Of a DNA stretch of 21,688 bases, positions 1 to 7,400 are shown one piece after another. A model generated the notes under the pieces. It was not told the DNA's origin. It worked only from the letters and a program-made list of their open reading frames with translations, and searched no databases. The number at the start of each line of letters is the position of its first letter. The first letter of the stretch is position 1. Origin of the DNA: a virus; the IMG/VR virus record IMGVR_UViG_3300004097_000067, positions 1 through 21,688 of that record; one strand, written 5' to 3'. Made by a program: the position numbers and the translations under genes.

Positions 1-2
1 TG

Positions 3-542
3 ATGAGTGGTAGTCGTAATGACGTTAGCTCTGGATATACGGACGACCTATACAGTAAAGTAATTAGACCGCCTAAGCTGTCATTCCGTGTCATTGACTT
101 GGAAGAGCAGTATAAAGAGATCTTGTACTCGTATTGTCTGGAACGTGGTAAGAAGCTAGATGAACTGAAGAAGTTTAAACCACGTAACATATGCGTTAAA
201 GATGTTACTGATTACTTCTACGAAGATGTTGTGAACTCTAAAGGCGAGGTCACTGGTGTTAAGGTTGACGTCTTCTATTCGATACTGTCCACTAGTGTTA
301 CGTTTAATGCACCGCACCCGTACAACGATAAGGAATTAAAACTTATCTTCACGCGTGGTGTTGATCTGCCTGCACGTTCTATCTTAACTAAGCTTGAGAA
401 ATCAAACCCTAGAATAAGTGTAGTGACGTGGCAATTTGACACCATCATGATTCACTACGGTATTATTGTAGAGTCTGATGAAGGTATTGGTTTGTGGTCT
501 GGCTATAGCAGTACGCGTATACTTAACGCAGAAGAGCAATAG
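3..542 (+). CDS. Hypothetical phage protein, 179 aa
   Basis: I do not recognise this protein. It is a soluble-looking mixed alpha/beta polypeptide with a charged N-terminal third (many Lys, Asp and Glu) and a beta-rich C-terminal half ending in LWSGYSSTRILNAEEQ. There is no signal peptide or membrane segment. The ATG at base 3 is preceded by TG, so the first five bases read TGATG. That would fit a start overlapping the stop of an upstream gene, but the ribosome binding site lies outside the window and an earlier start cannot be excluded. The next gene begins 23 bases after the stop with no terminator between, so the two are probably co-transcribed. Confidence that it is coding is high; its function is unknown. 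Confidence 0.75.
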   Translation: MSGSRNDVSSGYTDDLYSKVIRPPKLSFRVIDLEEQYKEILYSYCLERGKKLDELKKFKPRNICVKDVTDYFYEDVVNSKGEVTGVKVDVFYSILSTSVTFNAPHPYNDKELKLIFTRGVDLPARSILTKLEKSNPRISVVTWQFDTIMIHYGIIVESDEGIGLWSGYSSTRILNAEEQ

Positions 543-565
543 TTATCTTTTTTAAAGGTTAGGTG

Positions 566-1084
566 ATGTCTAAGAAATACAGGTTCAAAGTCCCTAAGGT
601 TTGTCGTGAAGCTGTTAATGTAGTTTACCAGTCTTGTGTCCGCGAGTTTGCTATATATGGATTAGGTAAAAGTACATTGGCAGTTTACAATAGATTGTTT
701 ATGGACCATGTCTACAACACACTTGAGGATATGTTAGAGTGCGGGCCAACTTGTGATACGTTAGTGGACGGCTATTACTTGCTACCTCAGGCGTATGAGG
801 CAGTGGATGCATGTATGGACTATGAGGACATTGGCGCGGCAGTTAGTATCGACGATCCTATCTCTAAGTATATGGATAGTAAAGTCGGTATGCACACGCT
901 TGACTCTAAGACGGTTGCAGAGTTTCTTATTGAGGCCATACCCGATGGGGATGAATTGGCATTACTATTTGAACCACTGTATGACGAGATAATCGATATG
1001 GCACATGGATGTGATATTAAATCGGTTAGTCGTATCGAGCGGTCCTTAAATACTGTTTGTCTAATGTTGGATACTTGTGAATGA
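566..1084 (+). CDS. Hypothetical phage protein, 172 aa
   Basis: Unrecognised. The protein is predicted largely helical and acidic, with several Cys residues (CREAV, CVREF, CGPTC, CDIK, a C-terminal CE) but no clean CxxC pair that would argue for zinc binding. The frame opens with GTG at 563, directly followed by ATG at 566. I choose ATG 566 because the AAAGG at 554-558 is then about 7 bases away, a normal Shine-Dalgarno spacing. It follows the first gene closely on the same strand, and a hairpin plus T-run immediately follows its stop, so it is probably the last gene of that transcript. Function unknown. Confidence 0.75.
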   Translation: MSKKYRFKVPKVCREAVNVVYQSCVREFAIYGLGKSTLAVYNRLFMDHVYNTLEDMLECGPTCDTLVDGYYLLPQAYEAVDACMDYEDIGAAVSIDDPISKYMDSKVGMHTLDSKTVAEFLIEAIPDGDELALLFEPLYDEIIDMAHGCDIKSVSRIERSLNTVCLMLDTCE

Positions 1085-1104
1085 CGGCCACGTGCCGTCT
1101 TTTT
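1083..1104 (+). terminator. Rho-independent terminator
   Basis: A perfect 6-bp stem GACGGC/GCCGTC (1083-1088 and 1094-1099) with loop CACGT is followed directly by TTTTTATTTG. It begins at the stop codon of the preceding gene and lies before the ribosome binding site of the next, so it most likely ends the first transcript. Confidence 0.8.
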
Positions 1105-1126
1105 ATTTGTTTTATAAGAGGTTATT

Positions 1127-1684
1127 ATGCGAGTTATATTAAATACACACGGTGATGTTAAAGATGAAGCGGGCGCTATCTGGCGAGAGATAGTTGGGAA
1201 TAATGGCCTTGCTGCATTTTCCAGTGACATAATTAGCTTGTACGAGCAAGGTTACCGGACAATACTATCTGAAATATTGAGCAATCAAATTGAATACTAC
1301 ACAGGTGCGTTTAGATCATACCTTAGCTGGATAGACGTTGGTGCTATTCGTTACCTCATTGAGGGCGGCCATACGCTCACGTACGAGGACGTTATAGATT
1401 CGGCAGAGAATGGTTCAGAGCTGGCTAAAGAGATCATAGAATGTTTTGAGTCGCTACCTATTGAAGTTCAAGATCATAAGGAATTTGATGTTATTGTCGG
1501 GAACAGTGTATACACTGCATATCCAAGCAATGAACGATTTGAAGCATATGAGCGTGAGGTCTTTAGACTCATTGATGAGAGTCATGTACCTGAAGATTTT
1601 GGTGATCGTGCATATGTGGTCTCATTTAGACCATCGTACGGCCGGGTGGTTATATCTGACGTGTGTCGTGACCGTCTTGGGTGA
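1127..1684 (+). CDS. Hypothetical phage protein, 185 aa
   Basis: Unrecognised acidic soluble protein with no signal peptide or membrane segment. The start ATG is preceded by AAGAGG at a good distance (AAGAGGTTATTATG). It sits alone between an upstream terminator and a downstream bidirectional terminator, so it may have its own promoter in the 40-base gap before it, though I see no convincing bacterial sigma-70 boxes there; phiKZ-like phages use their own polymerases and poorly conserved promoters. The C-terminal stretch (VVSFRPSYGRVVISDVCRDRLG) is beta-rich. Function unknown. Confidence 0.72.
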   Translation: MRVILNTHGDVKDEAGAIWREIVGNNGLAAFSSDIISLYEQGYRTILSEILSNQIEYYTGAFRSYLSWIDVGAIRYLIEGGHTLTYEDVIDSAENGSELAKEIIECFESLPIEVQDHKEFDVIVGNSVYTAYPSNERFEAYEREVFRLIDESHVPEDFGDRAYVVSFRPSYGRVVISDVCRDRLG

Positions 1685-1702
1685 TGGCAAATAAAAAAGA
1701 CT

Positions 1703-1731
1703 GAGTAGCGAGAGCTACTCTTTCTTTTTTT
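1703..1731. terminator. Bidirectional terminator between convergent genes
   Basis: A perfect 7-bp stem GAGTAGC/GCTACTC (1703-1709 and 1714-1720) closes on a GAGA tetraloop. It is followed by TTTCTTTTTTT on the plus strand and preceded by AAATAAAAAAGA, which becomes a T-run on the minus strand. It lies between the plus-strand gene ending at 1684 and the minus-strand gene ending at 1739, so it can stop transcription from both sides. Confidence 0.88.
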
Positions 1732-1738
1732 GTCGCGG

Positions 1739-2584
1739 TTACTTGCTTAAACGCTTTAGCTTTTCTTGTGTATCGAACATTGCAGTTGATAGTACAATTA
1801 AACGATGTTGGAAAATAGCATAGAACTCAACCCACTGTGCACAGTTGTAGATTAGTTGCGATAGCTGTCCATTTACTTTCTTAGATACTTTACTGTACGC
1901 TTCTTCATTATTGATAGCGTCTGCTAGTTCTTCAGCCACTGCAAATATAGCGGTAACGCGGGCCTGTACGGCACTTGCGTTTATTTTACTTACATTATCT
2001 TGGATATCGATCAAACGCTTCCCACTGGCGACCATATCGGCGTTACGTTTGAATGCTTGCTTGTATTTTATCTTGTCTGACTTTTCTGTTGGGTTAATAG
2101 CTTTTGTGATGCCAGTTGTCGCCACTTCGATGTTTAAGTTAGCCATCTTGCCGGATGCAGATAAGCCAGAAGCGGCCGCTAATAATGACGGATCGTTTAA
2201 CGCCATTGATAACGTACGTAACGTTGGATGTAAAAGTTCAGAATCTAAGTCTACAATATATGTTAACGCATTTTCTAACGCGTCTATGTATTCCATATAT
2301 GAAACTTTCAATCCTACAGGGGCGAATACGGTAACATCTGCTATATTCAGGTAGGATTCACGGTTTGCCCAATCTATAATCTTCGGTGTGAAGTTACTCT
2401 TCATCTTAAAACCGCTCGCTACTTTTGATTTTGTTACTTCTTTAGTGCGGTCTTGTAGTTTAGTGAAAACGCCCTTTGTGAATATCTTACCGAAGAAATC
2501 TTTGATGGCAACGCCGCTGATGTCTTCTACTGCTACGTTCATTTTTTGATTACGTATGATGAAATCTAAAGTTCTATCTGTCAT
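1739..2584 (-). CDS. Hypothetical, possibly virion protein, 281 aa
   Basis: Unrecognised. The frame opens at a GTG at 2593, but I choose the ATG at 2584: on the minus strand AAAGGTG lies 6 bases before it, and that GTG is itself part of the Shine-Dalgarno sequence. The protein is helical, with a Lys-rich N-terminal region, an Ala/Ser-rich middle (SLLAAASGLSASGK) and a C-terminal helix bundle. It contains an A-x-E tripeptide (NVAVED) near residue 16. Virion proteins of phiKZ-like phages are cleaved after such Glu motifs by the phage prohead protease, so it could be a processed head protein, but one tripeptide is weak evidence. It is divergent from the uvsX-like gene. In phiKZ the neighbour of the UvsX-like gp152 is gp153, which is at least consistent in position. 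Confidence 0.6.
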   Translation of the reverse strand: MTDRTLDFIIRNQKMNVAVEDISGVAIKDFFGKIFTKGVFTKLQDRTKEVTKSKVASGFKMKSNFTPKIIDWANRESYLNIADVTVFAPVGLKVSYMEYIDALENALTYIVDLDSELLHPTLRTLSMALNDPSLLAAASGLSASGKMANLNIEVATTGITKAINPTEKSDKIKYKQAFKRNADMVASGKRLIDIQDNVSKINASAVQARVTAIFAVAEELADAINNEEAYSKVSKKVNGQLSQLIYNCAQWVEFYAIFQHRLIVLSTAMFDTQEKLKRLSK

Positions 2585-2744
2585 GTGTGACACCTTTAAT
2601 ATTTATTTTTTAAGTGGGGTAGTCATACTTTGACCATTGGAAGTATGAGCACGCTGGATGAATAAGACTGTCTCTCAAATGATTGACACCTGAGACGCGC
2701 TATACTTGACCGATAACCTAATTTAATTACTGGAGATACAACAA
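2585..2744. promoter_or_regulatory. Divergent intergenic regulatory region with inverted repeats
   Basis: This 160-bp gap separates the divergent starts of the 281-aa gene and the uvsX-like gene, so promoters for both should lie here. It contains an 8-bp perfect inverted repeat, TCATACTT (2623-2630) and AAGTATGA (2641-2648), with a 10-base loop. A second, looser pair is GTCTC (2670-2674) and GAGAC (2692-2696). The string ATACTTTGACC (2625-2635) recurs nearly intact as ATACTTGACC (2702-2711). A TTGACA at 2683-2688 has no -10 box at normal spacing. The hairpin has no T-run, so it is more likely an operator or mRNA structure than a terminator. Confidence 0.55.
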
Positions 2745-4205
2745 ATGGCAGGACCTGCAAATAGAAGTCGTTCGAAGACAATTCGTCCTAAGTTTAACAC
2801 GTTTAGTTTAGCCGACCATGCGATGGGTCGTTACTTAAAGGGTAAGCACGGGCTATGGTACTTAAATGGTGGCTATCCATCAATCTTAGGTTTCGCGGGA
2901 CGTGGTAATACTTTTAAGTCTGCGTTGTCTGGTACCATGGCGACGATGATGTCGCTGCGTTACGAATTTGAATACACTGAATTCTACGACACAGAGATGT
3001 CTATGCAAGTGGCACGTATTCAAGATTACATCAACAGTGTGGCAGAACAGCATCATTGGGATGAGGTTCCACAAATCAATGAGCTGATGGAAAGTGAAGC
3101 TACTACGTGGAACTTTACAGCATCTGATTTACAAACAGGCGATCAATGGTGGGCGGACCATTGTCGTAAAGAGCGCGTTTCTCGTTCTAAGATTGCTGAT
3201 GGTAAGTTACGTACTACACCGTGGCTTAACATAGACGGTAGTCAAGTCAAGATACCTAACCCTTGGTCCTTTACAGTCGATTCACTATCTGAGCTACATA
3301 CTGCATCGGTTGAAGCTAAGTTTGAGAAAGGGACCATTGGCGCGTCAGAACTTAATACGGAAGCGATGGACGATGCTCGCTCTAAGGCACAGTTATTAAA
3401 ACAAATGCCTAACGTTGCCGCTCAGGGTGGTTACACTTTCGGATTGATTGCACATGCCGATGATGAACTTAAGATGGACATGTATGCACCGTCTACTAAG
3501 AAACTTGATGGTCTTAAGGGTAACCTTAAACTAAAAGGTGTTCCGGGACGTGGCTTTACATTCTTAACTAACTCATGTCTCCTCGCCATCAACATTAACA
3601 ACGGGCTGAACAAGTCTGATAAAATGCCTGAATATCCAAGACCGGGGACAACGCCAACGGTTGGCGATACCGATTTACGTATAGTTACCTATATGGAACT
3701 TCGCGGTAAGTCCGGACCGACTGGCGCGATTATGGAGCTGGCATTCTCACAACGTGAAGGCTTCTTAGTTGGCGTTACTGAGTTCCATTACCTTAAAGAA
3801 ACCTTAAAATCGTTTGGCATGGAGTCGTCAGGTAATGGTGGCGGTATTAAACGCTTGGACTTACTTCCTGATGTATCGTTTACACGTAAGACAATTCGTG
3901 AAGTGTGTAAGGAGAATGAGAAGTTCTCACGTGCATTAAGTATAACCGCATCGCTTGGACACATTTACCATAACAACTTTGAAATCGATGAGGCGCTTAA
4001 AATACCGTTGGCTGAACTTTACACTAAAGTAAAAGATGCTGGCTTTGACTGGGATAAGATCTTATCCGGTTCAGTTGAGTACTGGTACTTTGAAGACCAG
4101 ACGAAGAAACTAAACAAACCCACCGTGACGGCACGCACCATTCTGGGAATGGCTAGTGGTGAATTCACAACAAAACATAAAATCTTAAAGGTATTAGCCT
4201 TATAG
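2745..4205 (+). CDS. uvsX: UvsX/RecA-like recombinase ATPase, 486 aa
   Basis: This is probably the phage strand-exchange recombinase, which coats single-stranded DNA and drives homologous pairing in recombination-dependent replication and repair. Walker A is at residues 52-59, GRGNTFKS. The Phe before Lys-Ser, where Gly is usual, is also found in T4 UvsX (GPSKSFKS). A candidate catalytic Glu follows in FYDTEM (E84), matching the UvsX DSE position. Walker B is WSFTVDS (D179, S180). A later GLIAHADDE and a glycine-bearing loop around KGVPGRGF fit the core-domain strands and DNA-binding loop. At 486 residues it is longer than T4 UvsX (about 390). GGAGA lies 7 bases before the ATG. It is the first gene of a plus-strand run; in phiKZ gp152 is the UvsX-like protein. 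An alternative is another RecA-fold ATPase with a different job. Confidence 0.75.
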   Translation: MAGPANRSRSKTIRPKFNTFSLADHAMGRYLKGKHGLWYLNGGYPSILGFAGRGNTFKSALSGTMATMMSLRYEFEYTEFYDTEMSMQVARIQDYINSVAEQHHWDEVPQINELMESEATTWNFTASDLQTGDQWWADHCRKERVSRSKIADGKLRTTPWLNIDGSQVKIPNPWSFTVDSLSELHTASVEAKFEKGTIGASELNTEAMDDARSKAQLLKQMPNVAAQGGYTFGLIAHADDELKMDMYAPSTKKLDGLKGNLKLKGVPGRGFTFLTNSCLLAININNGLNKSDKMPEYPRPGTTPTVGDTDLRIVTYMELRGKSGPTGAIMELAFSQREGFLVGVTEFHYLKETLKSFGMESSGNGGGIKRLDLLPDVSFTRKTIREVCKENEKFSRALSITASLGHIYHNNFEIDEALKIPLAELYTKVKDAGFDWDKILSGSVEYWYFEDQTKKLNKPTVTARTILGMASGEFTTKHKILKVLAL

Positions 4206-4219
4206 GGTTGCGCAGATAA

Positions 4220-4241
4220 TGGCCACTGTAACGGGTGGCCA
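4220..4241 (+). other. Hairpin between the uvsX-like gene and the next gene
   Basis: A perfect 7-bp stem TGGCCAC/GTGGCCA (4220-4226 and 4235-4241) closes an 8-base loop. There is no T-run after it, so it is not a standard intrinsic terminator. It sits between the stop of the recombinase gene and the AAGGAT ribosome binding site of the next gene. It may be an mRNA processing or stability element or a protein-binding site. Confidence 0.5.
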
Positions 4242-4256
4242 CATAAGGATTAAACA

Positions 4257-4562
4257 ATGGGTATTATTACTAAGTTAATAGACGCTATTGAAGATGAAGC
4301 TATTCGTGAAGCTATAAATCACGACATCGATACTGACTTCGTTTATTGTGGCGATTGGGAAGTGGAGATGAATCACGTTAACATCTACCTAAATAAGTTA
4401 TTGATGCGACGTTCTAGATTATCGAATAAGTCAGTGACTAAAGAAGAGATGCGGCTGGCTAGGCGTGTGCTGAATTCAGTCGACGATGAGAGAGATGTTA
4501 AACATTGGATAAACGATCTCAAGACTTGTTACTTTCCTGTACTGGAAGTTATCTGGGGGTAG
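4257..4562 (+). CDS. Small hypothetical phage protein, 101 aa
   Basis: Unrecognised. It is a small, mostly helical protein. The N-terminal half is acidic (AIEDEAIREAINHDIDTDF), followed by a basic patch (LLMRRSRLSNK) and a Trp-containing C-terminus. The start is supported by AAGGAT at 4245-4250. The next gene begins 6 bases after its stop, so the two are translationally close and in one transcript. Nothing in the sequence identifies a function. Confidence 0.68.
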   Translation: MGIITKLIDAIEDEAIREAINHDIDTDFVYCGDWEVEMNHVNIYLNKLLMRRSRLSNKSVTKEEMRLARRVLNSVDDERDVKHWINDLKTCYFPVLEVIWG

Positions 4563-4568
4563 TGTATT

Positions 4569-5516
4569 ATGACTGACGTTATTAAATATGCCGAAGAGTT
4601 AGCTGCTAAATATAAATACAAAAAGCCGCCTGATAATGTCGACTTAGTATCTGTCTCTAAATATCTGGAGAAGATTAATGGCTTTGGCGATTCAGAACAT
4701 CGTGATACCTTAATTGGTGGTAGACCTTTCTGTAAAGACTACGAGCGTGTCGTAATTGGCTCATATGGTGCGTTTGTTGAGATCTCACATGAGAACTTAC
4801 TACTGCCACTAGAGATACCAGAAGACAAGAAGTGGCGTTATGACGAACTGTACCTTAAACGCCGTCAGATGAAAATAAAGTATCGTGAGTTGAGTTACGC
4901 AGGTATCCCTGTCTTCCTACAGGTCGATACTGTAGAATATGCAGATTACAAAAAAGGCATGTACTACGTTAACGTAACTTACTTTGATGTGCCTGTTGCA
5001 CCTGCCGATATTGTTACGTCGTCCTCTGTAATCGAAGTCTTAGAGGCTCAGCTGCAGAACACTAGTGTGTTTACACATACTGACTCGGAATGTGCTGAGA
5101 ATTTTGTTAGCGTACTTAAAGAAACCTTTATAGATAAAGTTAATGTGGCTATAGTAGGCGATGGTGACATCTCAGACGCTAGTCAGGTTAGTCGATGTAT
5201 TAGCATGGCCGTTAGAATGTTTGGACGTAAAGAAAACATTCGATTAGTGACTGGGGAGTTTGAAGGTGTTGAATCTATCGTTAGGAAGTATGCGCGGAAG
5301 AACGGTTTTGAGATTGACATATACCCAGTTATTGAGAAGCCGGAATGGGTCGTTACGGGACTGACGAATAGGCAGGAACGTGACCGCAGAATGCTAAATG
5401 CGGCACACTGCGTTATTGTAATTAACAAACTTGGGTCGAAGCAGGGTGATTTTATGTACACGTCTGCAATTGATGCAGGTCGTTTTGTAACTAAACGCAT
5501 TGTAAGAGACTGTTAA
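4569..5516 (+). CDS. Two-domain protein with C-terminal SLOG/DUF2493-like Rossmann domain, 315 aa
   Basis: The C-terminal part (about residues 190-300) has the layout of the SLOG/DUF2493 superfamily, Rossmann-like folds that bind or cleave nucleotides and their derivatives. A first strand and glycine turn VAIVGDGDISD is followed by a helix, then a strand IRLVTGEFEGVESIVRKYA, and finally the RDRRMLNAAHCVIVIN segment, matching the family's 'R-N-x-x-M...A-D' helix and strand. The N-terminal part (about 45-145) is a separate beta-rich domain containing VVIGSYGAFVEI, a basic YLKRRQMKIKYREL stretch and VEYADYKKGMYYVNV; I cannot name this family. It lies in the recombinase operon. It could process a nucleotide or NAD-type metabolite, or sense one. 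DprA is another SLOG protein, but the match to it is poorer. Confidence 0.62.
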   Translation: MTDVIKYAEELAAKYKYKKPPDNVDLVSVSKYLEKINGFGDSEHRDTLIGGRPFCKDYERVVIGSYGAFVEISHENLLLPLEIPEDKKWRYDELYLKRRQMKIKYRELSYAGIPVFLQVDTVEYADYKKGMYYVNVTYFDVPVAPADIVTSSSVIEVLEAQLQNTSVFTHTDSECAENFVSVLKETFIDKVNVAIVGDGDISDASQVSRCISMAVRMFGRKENIRLVTGEFEGVESIVRKYARKNGFEIDIYPVIEKPEWVVTGLTNRQERDRRMLNAAHCVIVINKLGSKQGDFMYTSAIDAGRFVTKRIVRDC

Positions 5517-5537
5517 TTACTAAGTCAGGAGTAAATT

Positions 5538-6191
5538 ATGAAAGCAGAAAAACGTAAAGCCATCGAGGCATTTATCTTAAAGTACGTACAAAAGGTAGAT
5601 GACTCTGGCTCTAATCGGGACTTATACAAGAAAGTATTTCTTGAGATGACCGACAAGAAACTTGAAGAGTTAGTAAAGTCTCCCATTCCTATTTACGCGC
5701 CTAACGGTGGTCCAGTTAATATAGACCATATGCGTAATATTGATATCATGCGTGAGTTGGGCTATGACCCTGAACAGTACTGTTGGATTACTGATGATAA
5801 GACGGGGGCTACTTCTAGAACTATTTATAAACATCTAGTGCTAAGACTACCTGTTCGTCGACAAACACAGATGGTTGATAAAAAGATCTCCTATGCCGAA
5901 CACAACAGAACTATTGATAACTCAACAGGACAAACTGTAGGCAAATCTAAGGGCTCTTCGTTTTCGTTCCCACAAATGTATGTAATGTACGCTAAAGGTT
6001 ACGACAACACGCTACGGGAGTTTATAAACACACGTGGTGGTAATGTTAAGGCTAGCAAAGCAGTAGATCGTGAGATTCGACTTACTGGTAAGAGTAGTAG
6101 ACGATTTGAAGGGATGGAAAATACCCGAGTTAAAAGTACGGTAACCTTAGGTAATATCTTTAAGGCAATGCATATTCAAAATAACCTATAA
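5538..6191 (+). CDS. Possible RNA polymerase beta C-terminal-like protein, 217 aa
   Basis: Not assigned with certainty. From about residue 50 onward the protein looks colinear with the extreme C-terminus of bacterial RNA polymerase beta. YAPNGGPVNIDH recalls the beta 'Y-x-G-x-T-G-E' strand, and DKKIS occupies the place of DDKIH. GKSKGSSFSFPQMYVMYAKG resembles [23 protein letters not shown]; then NTLREFINTRGGNVKA resembles YTLQEMLTVKSDDV; and the last residues LGNIFKAMHIQNNL resemble LLKEIRSLGINIEL. The match is in pattern and order rather than in strong identity. phiKZ-like phages encode split multi-subunit polymerases, so a separate beta C-terminal piece is plausible, but an unrelated structural protein is possible. 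AGGAG lies well placed before the ATG. It is in the recombinase operon. Confidence 0.42.
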   Translation: MKAEKRKAIEAFILKYVQKVDDSGSNRDLYKKVFLEMTDKKLEELVKSPIPIYAPNGGPVNIDHMRNIDIMRELGYDPEQYCWITDDKTGATSRTIYKHLVLRLPVRRQTQMVDKKISYAEHNRTIDNSTGQTVGKSKGSSFSFPQMYVMYAKGYDNTLREFINTRGGNVKASKAVDREIRLTGKSSRRFEGMENTRVKSTVTLGNIFKAMHIQNNL

Positions 6192-6204
6192 AGGGCGGTG
6201 GACA

Positions 6205-6687
6205 ATGGATACTAATATTACGACAGTTAGTTTATACGATGGGATGATTGGGCGAGTGTTGGACAAACTTGCAGGTGAGCTTAAGTTCTTGGCGGCTAGT
6301 GAGTCTACGACTGACAGTGCTACTAAAATTTCAGCGCTTAGTTCATTACTAACGTACCCTCCAATTACATACTTCGGTAAGGATAAGCCTTACATTGAAG
6401 ACATGGAGATGTTAGCAATCAGTACACAGATGTGGTTAGTTAACCTTACCAATTCTATTTGTGTCGACTGGCAGATGCATATCGGCACTATGGATGGGAG
6501 CATTAGTGTGGATGGGTTTATGACGTCTATGGCAGAAGCTGTGGGGCGAGTAATGAAATCTCCATTCACTAAACCGGGATATGCTGAGCGTTTAGACTCC
6601 GCCAGTACTAACGACCCAATTCGGGTCACGTTATACATGATGTCTATTGCGTATGTAGAAATAGCTAAGTCGGTTGGAGATAAATAA
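6205..6687 (+). CDS. Hypothetical phage protein, 160 aa
   Basis: Unrecognised. A mainly helical protein with Met-rich helices (MEMLAISTQMWLVNLTNSI, FMTSMAEAVGRVMK) and no signal peptide or clear membrane span. The start has a strong AAGGGCGG Shine-Dalgarno sequence. Its stop overlaps the ATG of the next gene by one base (TAATG), so translation of the two is likely coupled and their products may work together. The arrangement and size suggest a small conserved phage component, but nothing points to a specific role. Confidence 0.7.
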   Translation: MDTNITTVSLYDGMIGRVLDKLAGELKFLAASESTTDSATKISALSSLLTYPPITYFGKDKPYIEDMEMLAISTQMWLVNLTNSICVDWQMHIGTMDGSISVDGFMTSMAEAVGRVMKSPFTKPGYAERLDSASTNDPIRVTLYMMSIAYVEIAKSVGDK

Positions 6688-7400
6688 TGTCTGAAGTAAT
6701 GCAGAATGTTCTTATTGATATTGATGCGTTAATCGACACGAGAGTAGCGTTAATATTTCAGAAGTTCCCGTCTAAGTTTAGGGATATGGACTTATACAAG
6801 TTTGTTACTCGTAATCACAATAGAGTGTGGGACGTGATAGGAGTTACTGAGGAGGAATGGATGGAGGTGTGGGATGATCGAGACAGTATTGTCTTTGAGT
6901 CTGCCAAGCCAACTAACCTACTCGTAAATCTTAAGCAGATAATAGTGTCTAAATACGTTGAGGGTAATACAAGTCCGGTGCACAATAGACTTGTACTTGA
7001 TATAAACGTGTACCCTTACCATCTAGATACCGCTAGCCGGGTGGAAGTGATTGAGTCGGTACGTGAGTGGACGTTCGAGGACCTTACGATTAATGTTGTC
7101 AGCATTGCGCCTAAGACGCTAACGCCTACTTATATTAAGGCAAGGTACCAGTCTTTGTTTATGCTGGATTGGATTACTTGGATTACTGCGCACTCTGAAG
7201 AGCTTAAGACGACCAAGATTCCAACCGTTACTTTTAATGTTCCTGCATATATTCACGATGCTAATCCTGAACTGCATGATGTCATAGGACGTATGGAAGT
7301 AGATCCGGTTTCACAATTACAGCGGTATATGGCAGAGTTCATGTCGCTTAGTATGTTGAAGCCGGAACTGTTCAGTTTTATCACTCCATCCCCTTCCTGA
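6687..7400 (+). CDS. Hypothetical phage protein, 237 aa
   Basis: Unrecognised. A soluble mixed alpha/beta protein with an N-terminal VLIDIDALIDTRVALIF segment and Trp-rich stretches (EEEWMEVWDD, LDWITWITAH). It overlaps the previous gene by one base (TAATG), implying coupled translation. Its 3' end runs about 20 bases into the end of the minus-strand gene at 7381-7818, a convergent overlap without an intervening terminator hairpin. Readthrough would produce RNA antisense to that gene. Function unknown. Confidence 0.72.
   Translation: MSEVMQNVLIDIDALIDTRVALIFQKFPSKFRDMDLYKFVTRNHNRVWDVIGVTEEEWMEVWDDRDSIVFESAKPTNLLVNLKQIIVSKYVEGNTSPVHNRLVLDINVYPYHLDTASRVEVIESVREWTFEDLTINVVSIAPKTLTPTYIKARYQSLFMLDWITWITAHSEELKTTKIPTVTFNVPAYIHDANPELHDVIGRMEVDPVSQLQRYMAEFMSLSMLKPELFSFITPSPS

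Noticed and set aside
820-1230. Minus-strand frame of 136 residues across two plus-strand genes
   Set aside because: It crosses a terminator and two well-supported genes, has no ribosome binding site and encodes a Ser/Ile-rich sequence typical of antisense frames.
2683-2706. Possible sigma-70 promoter TTGACA ... TATACT before the recombinase gene
   Set aside because: The boxes are only 12 bases apart, too close for a normal sigma-70 promoter, and phiKZ-like phages largely use their own polymerases.
4569-5516. DprA/Smf-type DNA-uptake protein for the SLOG-containing gene
   Set aside because: The glycine motif and the RDRRMLNAAHCVIVIN segment fit DUF2493-type proteins better, and the DprA winged-helix end is missing.
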